Assembly: GCA_029257335.1 (NCBI GenBank)
Contig: JARIBV010000068.1
Span: forward strand, 1-64,000
Direction of reading: 5' to 3'
Source: Faecousia sp.
GTDB lineage: Bacteria > Bacillota > Clostridia > Oscillospirales > Oscillospiraceae
Length of the DNA: 64,000 bases
The translations under genes and the position numbers were made by a program. Below, in pieces: positions 34,709 to 43,751 of the stretch. Every line of letters starts with the position of its first letter. The stretch's first letter is position 1. The notes beneath the pieces were generated by a model. It ran no database searches. It was not told where the DNA came from and worked only from the letters and a program-made list of their open reading frames with translations.

Positions 34709-35836
34709 TCAGCGATTTTTCCACTGCACCACAGCTTGCAGAGCTTCAATCAGCTGATCAATCTCCTGCTGTGTGGTAAACCGGCTGAATGAGGCTCTGA
34801 ATGCTCCGTCTATAACCTCACCAGGCAAATGCATTGCCTCCAGCACATGACTGCGGTGGCCTTTTGCACAGGCAGAGCCTGCGGACACACAAACCCCGTG
34901 ATCCTGCAAAATATTGATGATATTCTGGGTCGGTACCCCCGCAATAGAAGCCGACAGCACATGGGGGGCTTCATGGGCCCCAATGACCTGCACACCGGGA
35001 ATGTCCCGGATTGCCGCAATGGCCCGCTCCTTCAGCGCATGTTCCTGCTGCAAATCCTCTTTTAAAGTGGGCAGTGCGGCGGCACATGCTGCGCCGAAGC
35101 CGCAGATGGCGGGCATGGCTTCGGTACCGCTGCGGTAGTTTCCTTCCTGACCGCCGCCCAGCACAAAAGCCGGCAGTGGCAGTCCCTTCCGAATATACAA
35201 CGCCCCTGCCCCCTTGGGGCCATGCACCTTATGAGAGGAAATGGAAATCAGGTCGGCTCCCAGGGTTTTGGCCTGAAAGGGCACCTTCATAAATCCCTGC
35301 ACCGCATCGGTATGAAACAGGGCATCCGGTGCCATACGATGAACCAGCTTTGCCATCCGTTCAATGGGCATCACCGCGCCGGTTTCATTGTTGACCATCA
35401 TAACGGATACAAAGATGGTATCCTTACGAAGAGCCTGCCGCAGTGTCTCCAGTGTGATCCGGCCTTCTTTGTCCGGTGCCAAATAGGTCACTTCAAATCC
35501 CTGAGCCTCCAATCGCTTCATGGGGTTCAGGACTGCATGATGCTCCACCGCAGTGGTAATGACATGCTTTCCCCGTTTGCCCATTCTGGCAATGGAAGAA
35601 AAAATGGCCCAGTTATCTGCTTCCGTGCCGCCGGAGGTAAAAAAGACCCGGTCCGGTTCTGCCCCAAGGGCTTTTGCGACCTGCTCTCTGGCTGTTTTTA
35701 AACTGCGGGCCGCCTCCATTCCGAAGCGATACAGGGCACTGGGATTGCCCCAGCTCTGCTCCAGTGCCGCCGTCACAGCCGCCACTGCTTCGGGGCAAGG
35801 CTTGGTGGTAGCGGAATTATCTAAATATGCAAACAT
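34709..35836 (-). CDS. Cysteine desulfurase (NifS/IscS-like)
   Basis: A 375-residue PLP enzyme that takes sulfur from cysteine for iron-sulfur clusters or tRNA thiolation. The N-terminal YLDNSATTKP, the PLP lysine in SSHKVHGPKG and the active-site loop Cys in GSACAKGHRSHV are present, which places it in the NifS/IscS class. No iscU/nifU is adjacent. It follows mnmE by 20 bp. A partner for tRNA modification (mnmA) is possible but is not in view. Confidence 0.93.
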   Translation of the reverse strand: MFAYLDNSATTKPCPEAVAAVTAALEQSWGNPSALYRFGMEAARSLKTAREQVAKALGAEPDRVFFTSGGTEADNWAIFSSIARMGKRGKHVITTAVEHHAVLNPMKRLEAQGFEVTYLAPDKEGRITLETLRQALRKDTIFVSVMMVNNETGAVMPIERMAKLVHRMAPDALFHTDAVQGFMKVPFQAKTLGADLISISSHKVHGPKGAGALYIRKGLPLPAFVLGGGQEGNYRSGTEAMPAICGFGAACAAALPTLKEDLQQEHALKERAIAAIRDIPGVQVIGAHEAPHVLSASIAGVPTQNIINILQDHGVCVSAGSACAKGHRSHVLEAMHLPGEVIDGAFRASFSRFTTQQEIDQLIEALQAVVQWKNR

Positions 35837-35856
35837 AGTCTATCCTTCTCTATTTC

Positions 35857-37218
35857 TTACTTTCCTACACAAAAACGCTGAAAAATCCGGGCGGTGATGT
35901 CCTCCCGCACCGTGGCTCCCGTGACCTCACCCATGGCTTCCATGGCTCCTTCCACATCTGTCAGAACTGCATCCGGGGTCTGGCCCATCTGCAGCCCCTG
36001 CAGTGCTGCCAGCATGGATTCATAGGCACGGCGCACCGCATCAAACTGCCGGGCATTGGTGAGCACGGAACCATCACAGGGAGTTTCTCCCTGGAACATA
36101 GTATCCACGGCGTTGGCAAACAGCTCCAATCCCTCTCCGCTTTTGGCGCAGACGCAGATCACATCCATAAACGGCAGGTCACTGGGCTGCACCACCGCTC
36201 CCAAATCCGCTTTGTTGATGAGGGCAATGGAGTTGGGGGCATCCAAGCACAGGCGGATGGCATCGTGATCCTCCTGGGTCAGAGGCTGGGAGCCGTCGCA
36301 GACAAAAATTGCCAGATCCGCCTCCTGCGCCGCCACTCGGGAACGCTCCACACCCATGGCCTCCACCCGGTCCGTGGTCTGACGGATTCCGGCGGTATCA
36401 ATCAGGCGCAGCCGGGTGGAGCCCAGCATGACGGTTTCCTCCACGGTATCCCGGGTAGTGCCGGGAATCTCTGTCACAATGACCCGCTGGAACCCAGCCA
36501 GGGCATTGAGCAGGCTGGATTTTCCCACATTGGGCTTTCCCACGATGGCAGCCGCCACACCCTGCCGAAGGATCCGTCCCTGTCCATAGGTTTGAAGCAG
36601 GGCATATAGTGCCTTGGCATCCTGCTTTAAGTCCTTTGCATAATTTTCCAGGCCAAAATCCTCAATATCCTCGTCCGGATAGTCCAGAACGGCGTGGAAA
36701 TGGCTGCACAGGTCCGTCAGATTGTCATAAATCGGGGTCAATTTTCTGTGCAATGTGCCAGAGACCTGTCCCGCCGCATTGGCGGCAGCATCGGCAGACT
36801 CTGCCTCAATCAGGTCAATGACCGCTTCGGCCTGGGTCAGATCCATGCGGCCATTGAGAAATGCCCGCTTTGTGAACTCTCCCCGGCGTGCAGGCCGTGC
36901 GCCGGCCTTGTACAGCGCCTCCAGACCGGAGGCCAGTACCGCAGGGGAGCCATGACAGTGAAATTCCACCGTATCTTCCCCGGTGTAACTGTGGGGCCCC
37001 TTGGTAAAGACCGCCATGCACTGGTCGATGGTCCGGCCTTGGACATCCAGAAGGTTTCCCAGGACCAGCTTCCGGTTGTCCTGCTCCTGCAGAGGGGTTC
37101 CGTTTTTACTCTTAAAAACCTTTCCTGCCACCTGGCCGCAGCCGGGGCCGGACAGGCGGATGATTCCAATGGCACTGACCTGATTCCCCGTAGATACGGC
37201 AGCAATCACATGAGACAT
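35857..37218 (-). CDS. mnmE: tRNA modification GTPase MnmE
   Basis: A 453-residue GTPase that, with MnmG, makes 5-carboxymethylaminomethyl-uridine at tRNA wobble positions. It has an N-terminal folate-binding domain, a helical domain with an inserted Ras-like G domain (GKPNVGKSSLLN, DTAGIR, NKAD), and the C-terminal CVGK with the conserved Cys. It is not next to mnmG, rnpA or yidC, unlike the origin-linked arrangement common in Firmicutes. Confidence 0.97.
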   Translation of the reverse strand: MSHVIAAVSTGNQVSAIGIIRLSGPGCGQVAGKVFKSKNGTPLQEQDNRKLVLGNLLDVQGRTIDQCMAVFTKGPHSYTGEDTVEFHCHGSPAVLASGLEALYKAGARPARRGEFTKRAFLNGRMDLTQAEAVIDLIEAESADAAANAAGQVSGTLHRKLTPIYDNLTDLCSHFHAVLDYPDEDIEDFGLENYAKDLKQDAKALYALLQTYGQGRILRQGVAAAIVGKPNVGKSSLLNALAGFQRVIVTEIPGTTRDTVEETVMLGSTRLRLIDTAGIRQTTDRVEAMGVERSRVAAQEADLAIFVCDGSQPLTQEDHDAIRLCLDAPNSIALINKADLGAVVQPSDLPFMDVICVCAKSGEGLELFANAVDTMFQGETPCDGSVLTNARQFDAVRRAYESMLAALQGLQMGQTPDAVLTDVEGAMEAMGEVTGATVREDITARIFQRFCVGK

Positions 37219-37230
37219 AAGGCTTCCTCC

Positions 37231-37839
37231 TTACTTCTGCAAAAATGCCAGAGGATCTCCCTCTCCGGCAATAAAATGCATGAGCATATAGGCGCACATA
37301 ATGGCCACATTCTCTTCTTTTAAAATCCGTTTGCACTCTTCCCGATCCGCCAGAACTACCTGAATATCCTCAGATGCCTCCTGATGTTCGTTGGTAGGCT
37401 GTCCTTCGCAATAGCCGAAAACCGTACCGCAGCTTTCGTCCGTCATGCCCACCGTGGTAAAGAAGGGGCGCATATAACTGCCGCCTTCCAGAGGATGAAA
37501 GGTCAGCCCCGTTTCCTCATACATTTCCCGGATGCCTGCATGCAGCAAATCCTCCCCCGGCTCTACCAGTCCCGCCGGAAATTCATAGATATAGTCTCCG
37601 ATGGGATAGCGGTACTGGCGTACCAGAACCACCTTGTCCTTCTTTTCCCCATAGACACCGTAAAGAATCACACCATTGGGTGTATTTTCATGGGTCACAG
37701 CCTTGATCCCCTCCGGCTGACGAATCCGAGAGGCCATAAAGTAGTCTTTTACTGCACCATCTCTGTGGACGGCCTCTAATTGATATAAGTTCAGAAACCG
37801 GTTGTCGGTCAGCTTTTTTACGCTCTTTACCTCTGCCAT
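37231..37839 (-). CDS. NUDIX hydrolase (ADP-ribose pyrophosphatase type)
   Basis: A 202-residue NUDIX enzyme. The NUDIX box Gx5Ex7REUxEExGU is intact (Gly-Leu-Val-Glu-Pro-Gly-Glu, then REMYEETGL). The N-terminal beta-rich region resembles ADP-ribose pyrophosphatases. It begins the run to mnmE and the desulfurase (12 and 20 bp gaps), so the three may be one operon. Confidence 0.88.
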   Translation of the reverse strand: MAEVKSVKKLTDNRFLNLYQLEAVHRDGAVKDYFMASRIRQPEGIKAVTHENTPNGVILYGVYGEKKDKVVLVRQYRYPIGDYIYEFPAGLVEPGEDLLHAGIREMYEETGLTFHPLEGGSYMRPFFTTVGMTDESCGTVFGYCEGQPTNEHQEASEDIQVVLADREECKRILKEENVAIMCAYMLMHFIAGEGDPLAFLQK

Positions 37840-37939
37840 TTTGGTTTCCCTCCTGGTATTTTATCTTTCTTTTTACTATACCATGGAACCGATCGTTGTG
37901 CAATCTTTTTCCCACAGGCCATTGCGACAGAATAATCTT

Positions 37940-37968
37940 TTGACACCCCTACCACACCATGATATAAT
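37940..37968 (+). promoter_or_regulatory. Consensus promoter of the SNF2 helicase gene
   Basis: TTGACA (37940-37945), 17-bp spacer, TATAAT (37963-37968). Confidence 0.88.
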
Positions 37969-38006
37969 GATTGGATGTTTTCAGGTTGACGAAAAGGATG
38001 TATGCT

Positions 38007-41000
38007 ATGACTCTAACCAACGAAGCCATTCGGAAGCTGTTCCCCTCTCATGATTATCAGCGGGGCCTTGTATACTATCGCAGCGACCGGGTGGAGGACT
38101 ACGACAAATTTGACACTTGGCAGGGCCTTCAGATGACCGCGCAGGTGCGGGGAACCCGGCTGTATCACGCCTCTGCCACCGTGCAGGAACACGGTGTCCT
38201 GCTGCAATGCACCTGCCTCAGATATCAGGAGGTCGGAACCTGCAAGCACCTGGCCGCCATGATGCTCTATGGCATCAATCACAAGCAGTCCAGCCCCGCG
38301 GCCCTGCTTTTGGACCGCTATCTGGAGCACACCGATCCGGGAAGCGGCTTGGTCCATCTGGTGCCCCGCCTGGAGTGTACCCAGGGAATGACCGATTACC
38401 CGGACATTTCCTTTTTCATCGGCGCAAAAAAACTATACACCGTAAAAAATATCTCCAATTTTTTGGATTATCTGGACAACGGCAGCACCTTTACCTACGG
38501 AAAGCAGCTGACCCTGCGTCACTGCATCAACAATTTTGACCCCCGCTCCCAAGAAATCATCGGGCTTTTGCGCAACTACCGGGATATGTACCGCCACGCC
38601 CAGGGGCCCTGGGCACACCCTCTGGGCAGCAAAGTCACTTTCATAGGAGATACCTTCGATCACTTTTTCCAGCTCTATCTGGATCAGTACCTGGAGCTTA
38701 CCTATACCAAGGAAACCATTCTTCTCACTGACGGAGATCCGCAATGCAAAATGCGAATCGAACAGGTAGATCATTCTGTTCGTCTGGACCTGGGTTCTTT
38801 GGGCCGTTTGGGCTTCTTCGGAAACGGAATTACCATGTACACCTACTGCAACGGCTTTCTCTATCGCTGCTCCAAGGAGTTTATCAACAAAATGGCACCT
38901 TTGCTCCAGCTCTCCTCCAAGGAGCTGTGGTTTACTCAGCAGGAGCTTCCCACATTCTGCAGCTGCGTACTGCCCGCCATTGGGAACTTTGTGCAGCTGG
39001 AAGACCCCATGGGTATTGTGCAGCAGTATGCCCCCGATCCCTGCACCCCCTGTTTTTACTTTGATTTCACAGGCGAGCGGCTCACCGCGCGGCTGACTTA
39101 TCGCTACGGAGAATTGGAACTGACCGAAGACCACGATGGAGTCAAGCGAAATCTGGCAACCGAGCGAGAGTCCAGGCAGCATCTTCTTCGCTGGTTTCAA
39201 CCGGTGGAAGAGGACAAAACCCGGTTCTATCTCACAGGAGACGATGAGATCTTTGACTTTCTGACCGAAACCCTGCCGGAACTGCACAATCAAGGGGAGG
39301 TTTATGTCTCCGATCGTCTGCAATCCAGACAATTCCGCCCGGCATCTGCCTCTGTCGGTGTCTCTGTTTCTGACGGTCTTCTTCAGCTGGACATTGAAAC
39401 AGGCGGCTTTCCCGTAGGCGAGCTGGAGGATCTGTATCGGAGTATGCTCCAGCGGCGGAAGTATCATAAACTGGAAGACGGGCGTTTTCTCGCGCTGGAC
39501 GGTTCTGCCTGTGAATCCATGGCCGAAGCCGCGCACATGCTCCAGCTCTCTGCCCACGATCTGGAAAAAGGCACCATTTCCCTGCCTGCCTATCGCAGTC
39601 TCTATCTGGATAATCTCCTGCAGCACAAAGAAGGGATTTTCTTCAACAGGGACGAGGAATTTCGGGCCATGGTCCGTCGGTTTAAAAATGTGGAAGACAG
39701 TGATTTCGCCCCGCCGGAATCTCTGGCCCCCATCCTCCGCTCCTATCAGGCTACAGGCTTTCGCTGGCTCAAAACCCTGGAAAGCTGCGGCTTTGGCGGC
39801 ATTCTGGCGGACGAAATGGGACTGGGCAAAACCTTGCAGCTCATTACCTTCCTGTCCACCGTTCCCAGAGCCGTCACCGGAAAGCCAAACCTCATCGCCT
39901 GCCCTGCCTCTCTGGTTCTGAACTGGGCCGATGAATTTGCCCGGTTTGCCCCCTCCTATCAGGTGGCGCTGATACTGGGCAGCGCCCAGGAGCGAGAACA
40001 AAAAATGGCGCAATCCACACAGGCCGATGTGTGGATCACCTCCTACGACCTGCTCAAACGGGACATGGAGCGATATGAGGCCTATGCGTTTTATTGTTTT
40101 GCTCTGGATGAAGGGCAGTATGTGAAGAACCAGACCACCAAAATTTCCAAAACCGTAAAATCCATCCAATGCCGGCAGCGTTTTGTCCTCACCGGTACCC
40201 CCATCGAAAACCGCCTCAGCGAACTGTGGAACCTGTTTGATTTTCTCATGCCCGGATACCTGTTTACCCACAACCGCTTCGTGGAAAAGCTGGAAAAGCC
40301 CATTGTGCAGTCAGAAAACAGCGAAGCCAAAGAGCAGCTTTCCCGCCTGGTTCGCCCGTTCCTTCTGCGCAGACTCAAAAGCGAAGTATTGCAGGAGCTG
40401 CCGCCCAAACTGGAATATGACCGCCGCATCCCTCTTTCCGACGGGGAACGGAAGCTATACCACGCCGCCGCTTCCGCTGCCAAAGGCACCTTTGCCGGAG
40501 GCGAGAAAATGGCCATTCTGGCAGCCCTCACCAGACTGCGGCAGATTTGCTGTGATCCAAACCTGTGCTTTGAGAACTACACCGGTGAATCCAGCAAGCT
40601 TCAGGCCTGTCTGGAGCTTTGCTCCGGCATGGCCGAAAACGGGCACCAGATTCTTCTCTTCTCCCAGTTTACCTCCATGCTGGACAGAATCCGCAGCCGC
40701 CTGGACGAGGCCGGGATCACCAGCTTTACCATTCAGGGCTCCACACCCAAAGAAAAGCGGGCGGAGCTGGTCAAACGGTTTAACGCAGGCGGCGCTCAGG
40801 TCTTTCTGATTTCTTTGAAGGCCGGCGGCACGGGTCTCAATCTCACCTCTGCGGATGTGGTCATCCACTATGACCCATGGTGGAATCTGGCCGCACAGAA
40901 TCAGGCCACCGACCGGGCCCATCGCATCGGTCAGCGCTCCTGTGTCCAGGTCTACAAACTGATCGCAAAAGACACCATCGAGGAAAAAATCCAGCAGCTG

Positions 41001-41114
41001 CAAAGCAGAAAGGCCCAGCTGATGGATGCCGTTGCCGGAAACAATGACATGGGGCTTTCTTCTGTCACCAGTGAAGATTTGCTCCAGCTGCTGGAACTTT
41101 CAGATCCGGACTGA
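38007..41114 (+). CDS. SWIM zinc-finger SNF2-family helicase
   Basis: A 1035-residue protein. An N-terminal SWIM zinc finger (segment CTCLRYQEVGTCKH, pattern CxCxnCxH) is followed by a long family-specific region and then, from about residue 590, a SNF2 helicase core. The core has DEMGLGKT (Walker A), DEGQ in place of DEAH, a GTPIENR motif and a C-terminal HRIGQ motif VI. Such proteins translocate on DNA and occur in many Firmicutes with unknown roles in transcription or repair. The ATG at 38007 has AAAAGGA at 8 bp; an earlier in-frame ATG overlaps that site. Confidence 0.92.
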   Translation: MTLTNEAIRKLFPSHDYQRGLVYYRSDRVEDYDKFDTWQGLQMTAQVRGTRLYHASATVQEHGVLLQCTCLRYQEVGTCKHLAAMMLYGINHKQSSPAALLLDRYLEHTDPGSGLVHLVPRLECTQGMTDYPDISFFIGAKKLYTVKNISNFLDYLDNGSTFTYGKQLTLRHCINNFDPRSQEIIGLLRNYRDMYRHAQGPWAHPLGSKVTFIGDTFDHFFQLYLDQYLELTYTKETILLTDGDPQCKMRIEQVDHSVRLDLGSLGRLGFFGNGITMYTYCNGFLYRCSKEFINKMAPLLQLSSKELWFTQQELPTFCSCVLPAIGNFVQLEDPMGIVQQYAPDPCTPCFYFDFTGERLTARLTYRYGELELTEDHDGVKRNLATERESRQHLLRWFQPVEEDKTRFYLTGDDEIFDFLTETLPELHNQGEVYVSDRLQSRQFRPASASVGVSVSDGLLQLDIETGGFPVGELEDLYRSMLQRRKYHKLEDGRFLALDGSACESMAEAAHMLQLSAHDLEKGTISLPAYRSLYLDNLLQHKEGIFFNRDEEFRAMVRRFKNVEDSDFAPPESLAPILRSYQATGFRWLKTLESCGFGGILADEMGLGKTLQLITFLSTVPRAVTGKPNLIACPASLVLNWADEFARFAPSYQVALILGSAQEREQKMAQSTQADVWITSYDLLKRDMERYEAYAFYCFALDEGQYVKNQTTKISKTVKSIQCRQRFVLTGTPIENRLSELWNLFDFLMPGYLFTHNRFVEKLEKPIVQSENSEAKEQLSRLVRPFLLRRLKSEVLQELPPKLEYDRRIPLSDGERKLYHAAASAAKGTFAGGEKMAILAALTRLRQICCDPNLCFENYTGESSKLQACLELCSGMAENGHQILLFSQFTSMLDRIRSRLDEAGITSFTIQGSTPKEKRAELVKRFNAGGAQVFLISLKAGGTGLNLTSADVVIHYDPWWNLAAQNQATDRAHRIGQRSCVQVYKLIAKDTIEEKIQQLQSRKAQLMDAVAGNNDMGLSSVTSEDLLQLLELSDPD

Positions 41115-41242
41115 TATTGATAACTGCAACATCTTGAAACCGAGCAGGAGGGAAACATCATTTCCCGCCTGCTCGTTCTTCGTGTTTTGTACCCTTGAAA
41201 GGAGAAATTTCTTGTTTCTCTCTTAAGATATGGGAAAATTCA

Positions 41243-41271
41243 TTGTGCTTTTTTGTCTGGCATGGTATAAT
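41243..41271 (+). promoter_or_regulatory. Promoter abutting the acyltransferase start codon
   Basis: TTGTGC (41243-41248), 17-bp spacer, TATAAT (41266-41271). The ATG of the next gene is 7 nt after the -10 box, where transcription would begin, so the mRNA may be leaderless. Confidence 0.65.
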
Positions 41272-41278
41272 GTGGCTT

Positions 41279-42703
41279 ATGGATAAAAGAACTAGGTTTT
41301 GGGTCAGTCGGAAAAATCCCCTGACCTGGCTGATGGCGCTTTGCATGCTAGCTTCCTCAGTGGTCCGAGTCATTTTCGCCTGTATGAGAGGAACAGGTGA
41401 TTCCGGAAATCTTTGGAGCCTGGTGGTTCTCCCTGGGGCTGCGTGCCTGCTCTTTGCGCTGATCTGCATCGTAAACGGCAAGGAACGATACTACAAAACA
41501 GCCATTCCCATCTATATGATGGCCCTGTATCTGTGCTTCTACACCCGGGCCTCCCATCCCCGGATGGATAACTGGTATTTATTTTTGTACTACTTCCTGT
41601 TTTTCACTCTGGCAACCGTATATGCCCTCACGGTAGCAGGAAAGTTCCAGCACTTTTGGGTGTTGCTGTTCGTGTATCTGGTGCCTCTTCTGGCCCGAAC
41701 TGTAGATAACTGGTCTGTGCTCACGGTGTCCTTTGTGCGAAACTCTGTGCTGGAGCTGATTCCCGATTCCATCTTTCTTCTGGGGCTTGTCTTGGGCGTA
41801 TTCGCCACCAAAATCCAGAACGACGGAAAGTACCACCCCACCTGGGGTGACCGCTCCGACGGCCGCCTTCTGCGGACCATGTACCCCATGGGCCGGATCA
41901 TTCCCTACATCATGCCCAATCGAAACGGCTCCAACAACCTGTTTGCCAACTCCGTGGAAATCACCAACATGGAGCGCTTCATCCGCATGAGACGCAGAGA
42001 AGGTATGACCGGTCTCGGAATCACCCATATCATTTTGGCCGCCTATGCCAGAACCGTGGCAAAATATCCCGGGCTCAATCGTTTTGTTGCCGGTCAGAAG
42101 ATTTATTCCAGAGGCGATGACATTCAGGTGTGTATGACCATAAAGAAGGAAATGACAGTTGAGGCTCCGGATTCCGTCATCAAGGTCCATCTGGCACCTT
42201 CGGACACCCTGGAAGATGTGTATAAAAAATTCAATGTATTGGTGGACGAGGTAAAAAATGCCCCACTCAACTCCGATTTTGATAATCTGACCCGGGCTTT
42301 TACCATGATCCCCGGTGTGTTTCTGAAGTTTTTTGTATGGCTGTTAAAATTGCTGGACTACTTTGGTCTGGTTCCCACTTCTCTGACAAAGCTGAGCCCC
42401 TTCCACGGCTCCCTGTTTGTAACCTCCATCGGTTCTCTCGGCATTCCTGCCGTGTTCCACCACCTGTATGACTTCGGCAATCTGCCCGTTTTCTGCGCCT
42501 TTGGGTATAAGAGAAAGGCCAATGAGATTTCCCCGGAGGGAGAATTGCTTCTGAAAAAGTACATCGATCTTAACTTCACTTTGGATGAGCGAATTGTAGA
42601 CGGATTCTATTATGCCACCGCCATCAAGTACATGAACCGCCTGCTTCAGCATCCGCAGCTGTTAGAGCAGCCCCCAGAGACCGTTGTCCAGGATATTGAG
42701 TGA
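41279..42703 (+). CDS. Membrane-anchored CAT/E2-like acyltransferase
   Basis: A 474-residue protein in two parts. Residues about 15-185 contain five or six hydrophobic helices. Residues about 220-455 resemble the catalytic domain of 2-oxoacid dehydrogenase E2 acyltransferases and chloramphenicol acetyltransferase (segments ITHIILAAYARTV and LNFTLDERIVDGF, the latter like the DHRxxDG motif). The expected catalytic His of that motif is Glu here (DER), as in many stand-alone clostridial homologues. No lipoyl domain is present, and no dehydrogenase complex genes are nearby. It may acylate a lipid or envelope substrate. The start at 41279 lacks a ribosome binding site and abuts a promoter. Confidence 0.72.
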   Translation: MDKRTRFWVSRKNPLTWLMALCMLASSVVRVIFACMRGTGDSGNLWSLVVLPGAACLLFALICIVNGKERYYKTAIPIYMMALYLCFYTRASHPRMDNWYLFLYYFLFFTLATVYALTVAGKFQHFWVLLFVYLVPLLARTVDNWSVLTVSFVRNSVLELIPDSIFLLGLVLGVFATKIQNDGKYHPTWGDRSDGRLLRTMYPMGRIIPYIMPNRNGSNNLFANSVEITNMERFIRMRRREGMTGLGITHIILAAYARTVAKYPGLNRFVAGQKIYSRGDDIQVCMTIKKEMTVEAPDSVIKVHLAPSDTLEDVYKKFNVLVDEVKNAPLNSDFDNLTRAFTMIPGVFLKFFVWLLKLLDYFGLVPTSLTKLSPFHGSLFVTSIGSLGIPAVFHHLYDFGNLPVFCAFGYKRKANEISPEGELLLKKYIDLNFTLDERIVDGFYYATAIKYMNRLLQHPQLLEQPPETVVQDIE

Positions 42704-42741
42704 CGGTTTGTCCCTGAAAACATTCCGATATACATAAAAAT

Positions 42742-42781
42742 TCCCTGTGAAGCCTGCAAAGCCGCTTCACAGGGATTTTTT
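42742..42781. terminator. Bidirectional terminator
   Basis: A 12-bp stem (42742-42753 with 42764-42775) followed by TTTTTT on plus and by A-run (T on minus). It serves two convergent genes. Confidence 0.88.
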
Positions 42782-43577
42782 ATTCTTCTGCCATGCTCAT
42801 GTCTACGGTGCCCTTTGCCCCGAAACGAAGGCGCAGAAGCCGAAGTTTTGGTCCTGCTATGTCCGTAAGCCCCACGCCCATGCCTTCTGCATTTTGCACC
42901 AGCTTTGCCATTGCGCTCACCCTGGTGACAAACAGTTCCAGATCCTGGGCTTTGATGGGTTCCAGAGGCAGTGTCACACCGCACTCCTCTCCTACCTCCC
43001 ACACAGCTGCCTTTTTGTCCTTGGTGAGAGGGGCCAGTTCCTTCACCGCCTTGCGCAGAGCCTCCATATCACTCACCGCTTCCACCTTCTGGCGGAAAAT
43101 CAGATTGCCGCCGCAGCAGCGCCACAGGCCATCTTGGGGCAGCTTTTCCAGCGGGGCATATCCTCTGGGCATAAGGCAGCCTGTGCCATCGTTCTCTTGC
43201 TGCCATACCGCCAGAGCGTTGCTGATCTCCGATTCACAGGCACACACGGCGCTGGCATATTCCATGTGCTCCAGTCCCTCTTCGCAGTCCTCCAGATAGC
43301 TCAAAAGCGCAAAGGGTCCCGCATTTTCCTCCAGCGCCCTGCCCTCCATGCGAAGCGTATAGTCCAGATTTATCCTCACCGTCTGTGCATCGCGCAGCTC
43401 CGAAAGACCCGCAGGGCAGTTGTCTGCCACGATCTCCGCAGACCGATGCCTTACATATTCGTTTCCCAGCTTCCCTAGCAGTTCCAGCTGGCGGATCAGA
43501 AGGTCCAGCACCTCCCGGGTCCCTTCATCTTTCCGGTCCAGATGCAGACGCTCCTGGATCTCATAAATCATTTCCAT
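42780..43577 (-). CDS. Hypothetical protein, 265 residues
   Basis: A 265-residue, mostly acidic and helical soluble protein without signal peptide. I do not recognise the family. It has a cysteine-rich middle (Val-Cys-Ala-Cys-Glu and Trp-Arg-Cys-Cys-Gly-Gly) and predicted coiled helices at the N-terminus. The ATG follows GGGGAGG at 6 bp. It converges with the acyltransferase gene and diverges from the M28 peptidase gene. Confidence 0.7.
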   Translation of the reverse strand: MEMIYEIQERLHLDRKDEGTREVLDLLIRQLELLGKLGNEYVRHRSAEIVADNCPAGLSELRDAQTVRINLDYTLRMEGRALEENAGPFALLSYLEDCEEGLEHMEYASAVCACESEISNALAVWQQENDGTGCLMPRGYAPLEKLPQDGLWRCCGGNLIFRQKVEAVSDMEALRKAVKELAPLTKDKKAAVWEVGEECGVTLPLEPIKAQDLELFVTRVSAMAKLVQNAEGMGVGLTDIAGPKLRLLRLRFGAKGTVDMSMAEE

Positions 43578-43674
43578 GTTTTACCTCCCCAAAAGGCATT
43601 TTGGTTATCATAGCACATTTCTCCGTGCTATGGAAGCCTCTGCTGTCCGGTTCGGAAAATTTAGGAAAGAATGG

Positions 43675-43703
43675 TTGCAAAACATGGAAAAATGGGATAA
43701 CAT
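43675..43703 (+). promoter_or_regulatory. Promoter of the M28 peptidase gene
   Basis: TTGCAA (43675-43680), 17-bp spacer, TAACAT (43698-43703). Confidence 0.5.
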
Positions 43704-43751
43704 AGAAGAAAGGCACAGAAGCCGAATTTGATTACATACGGAGGTACCACC

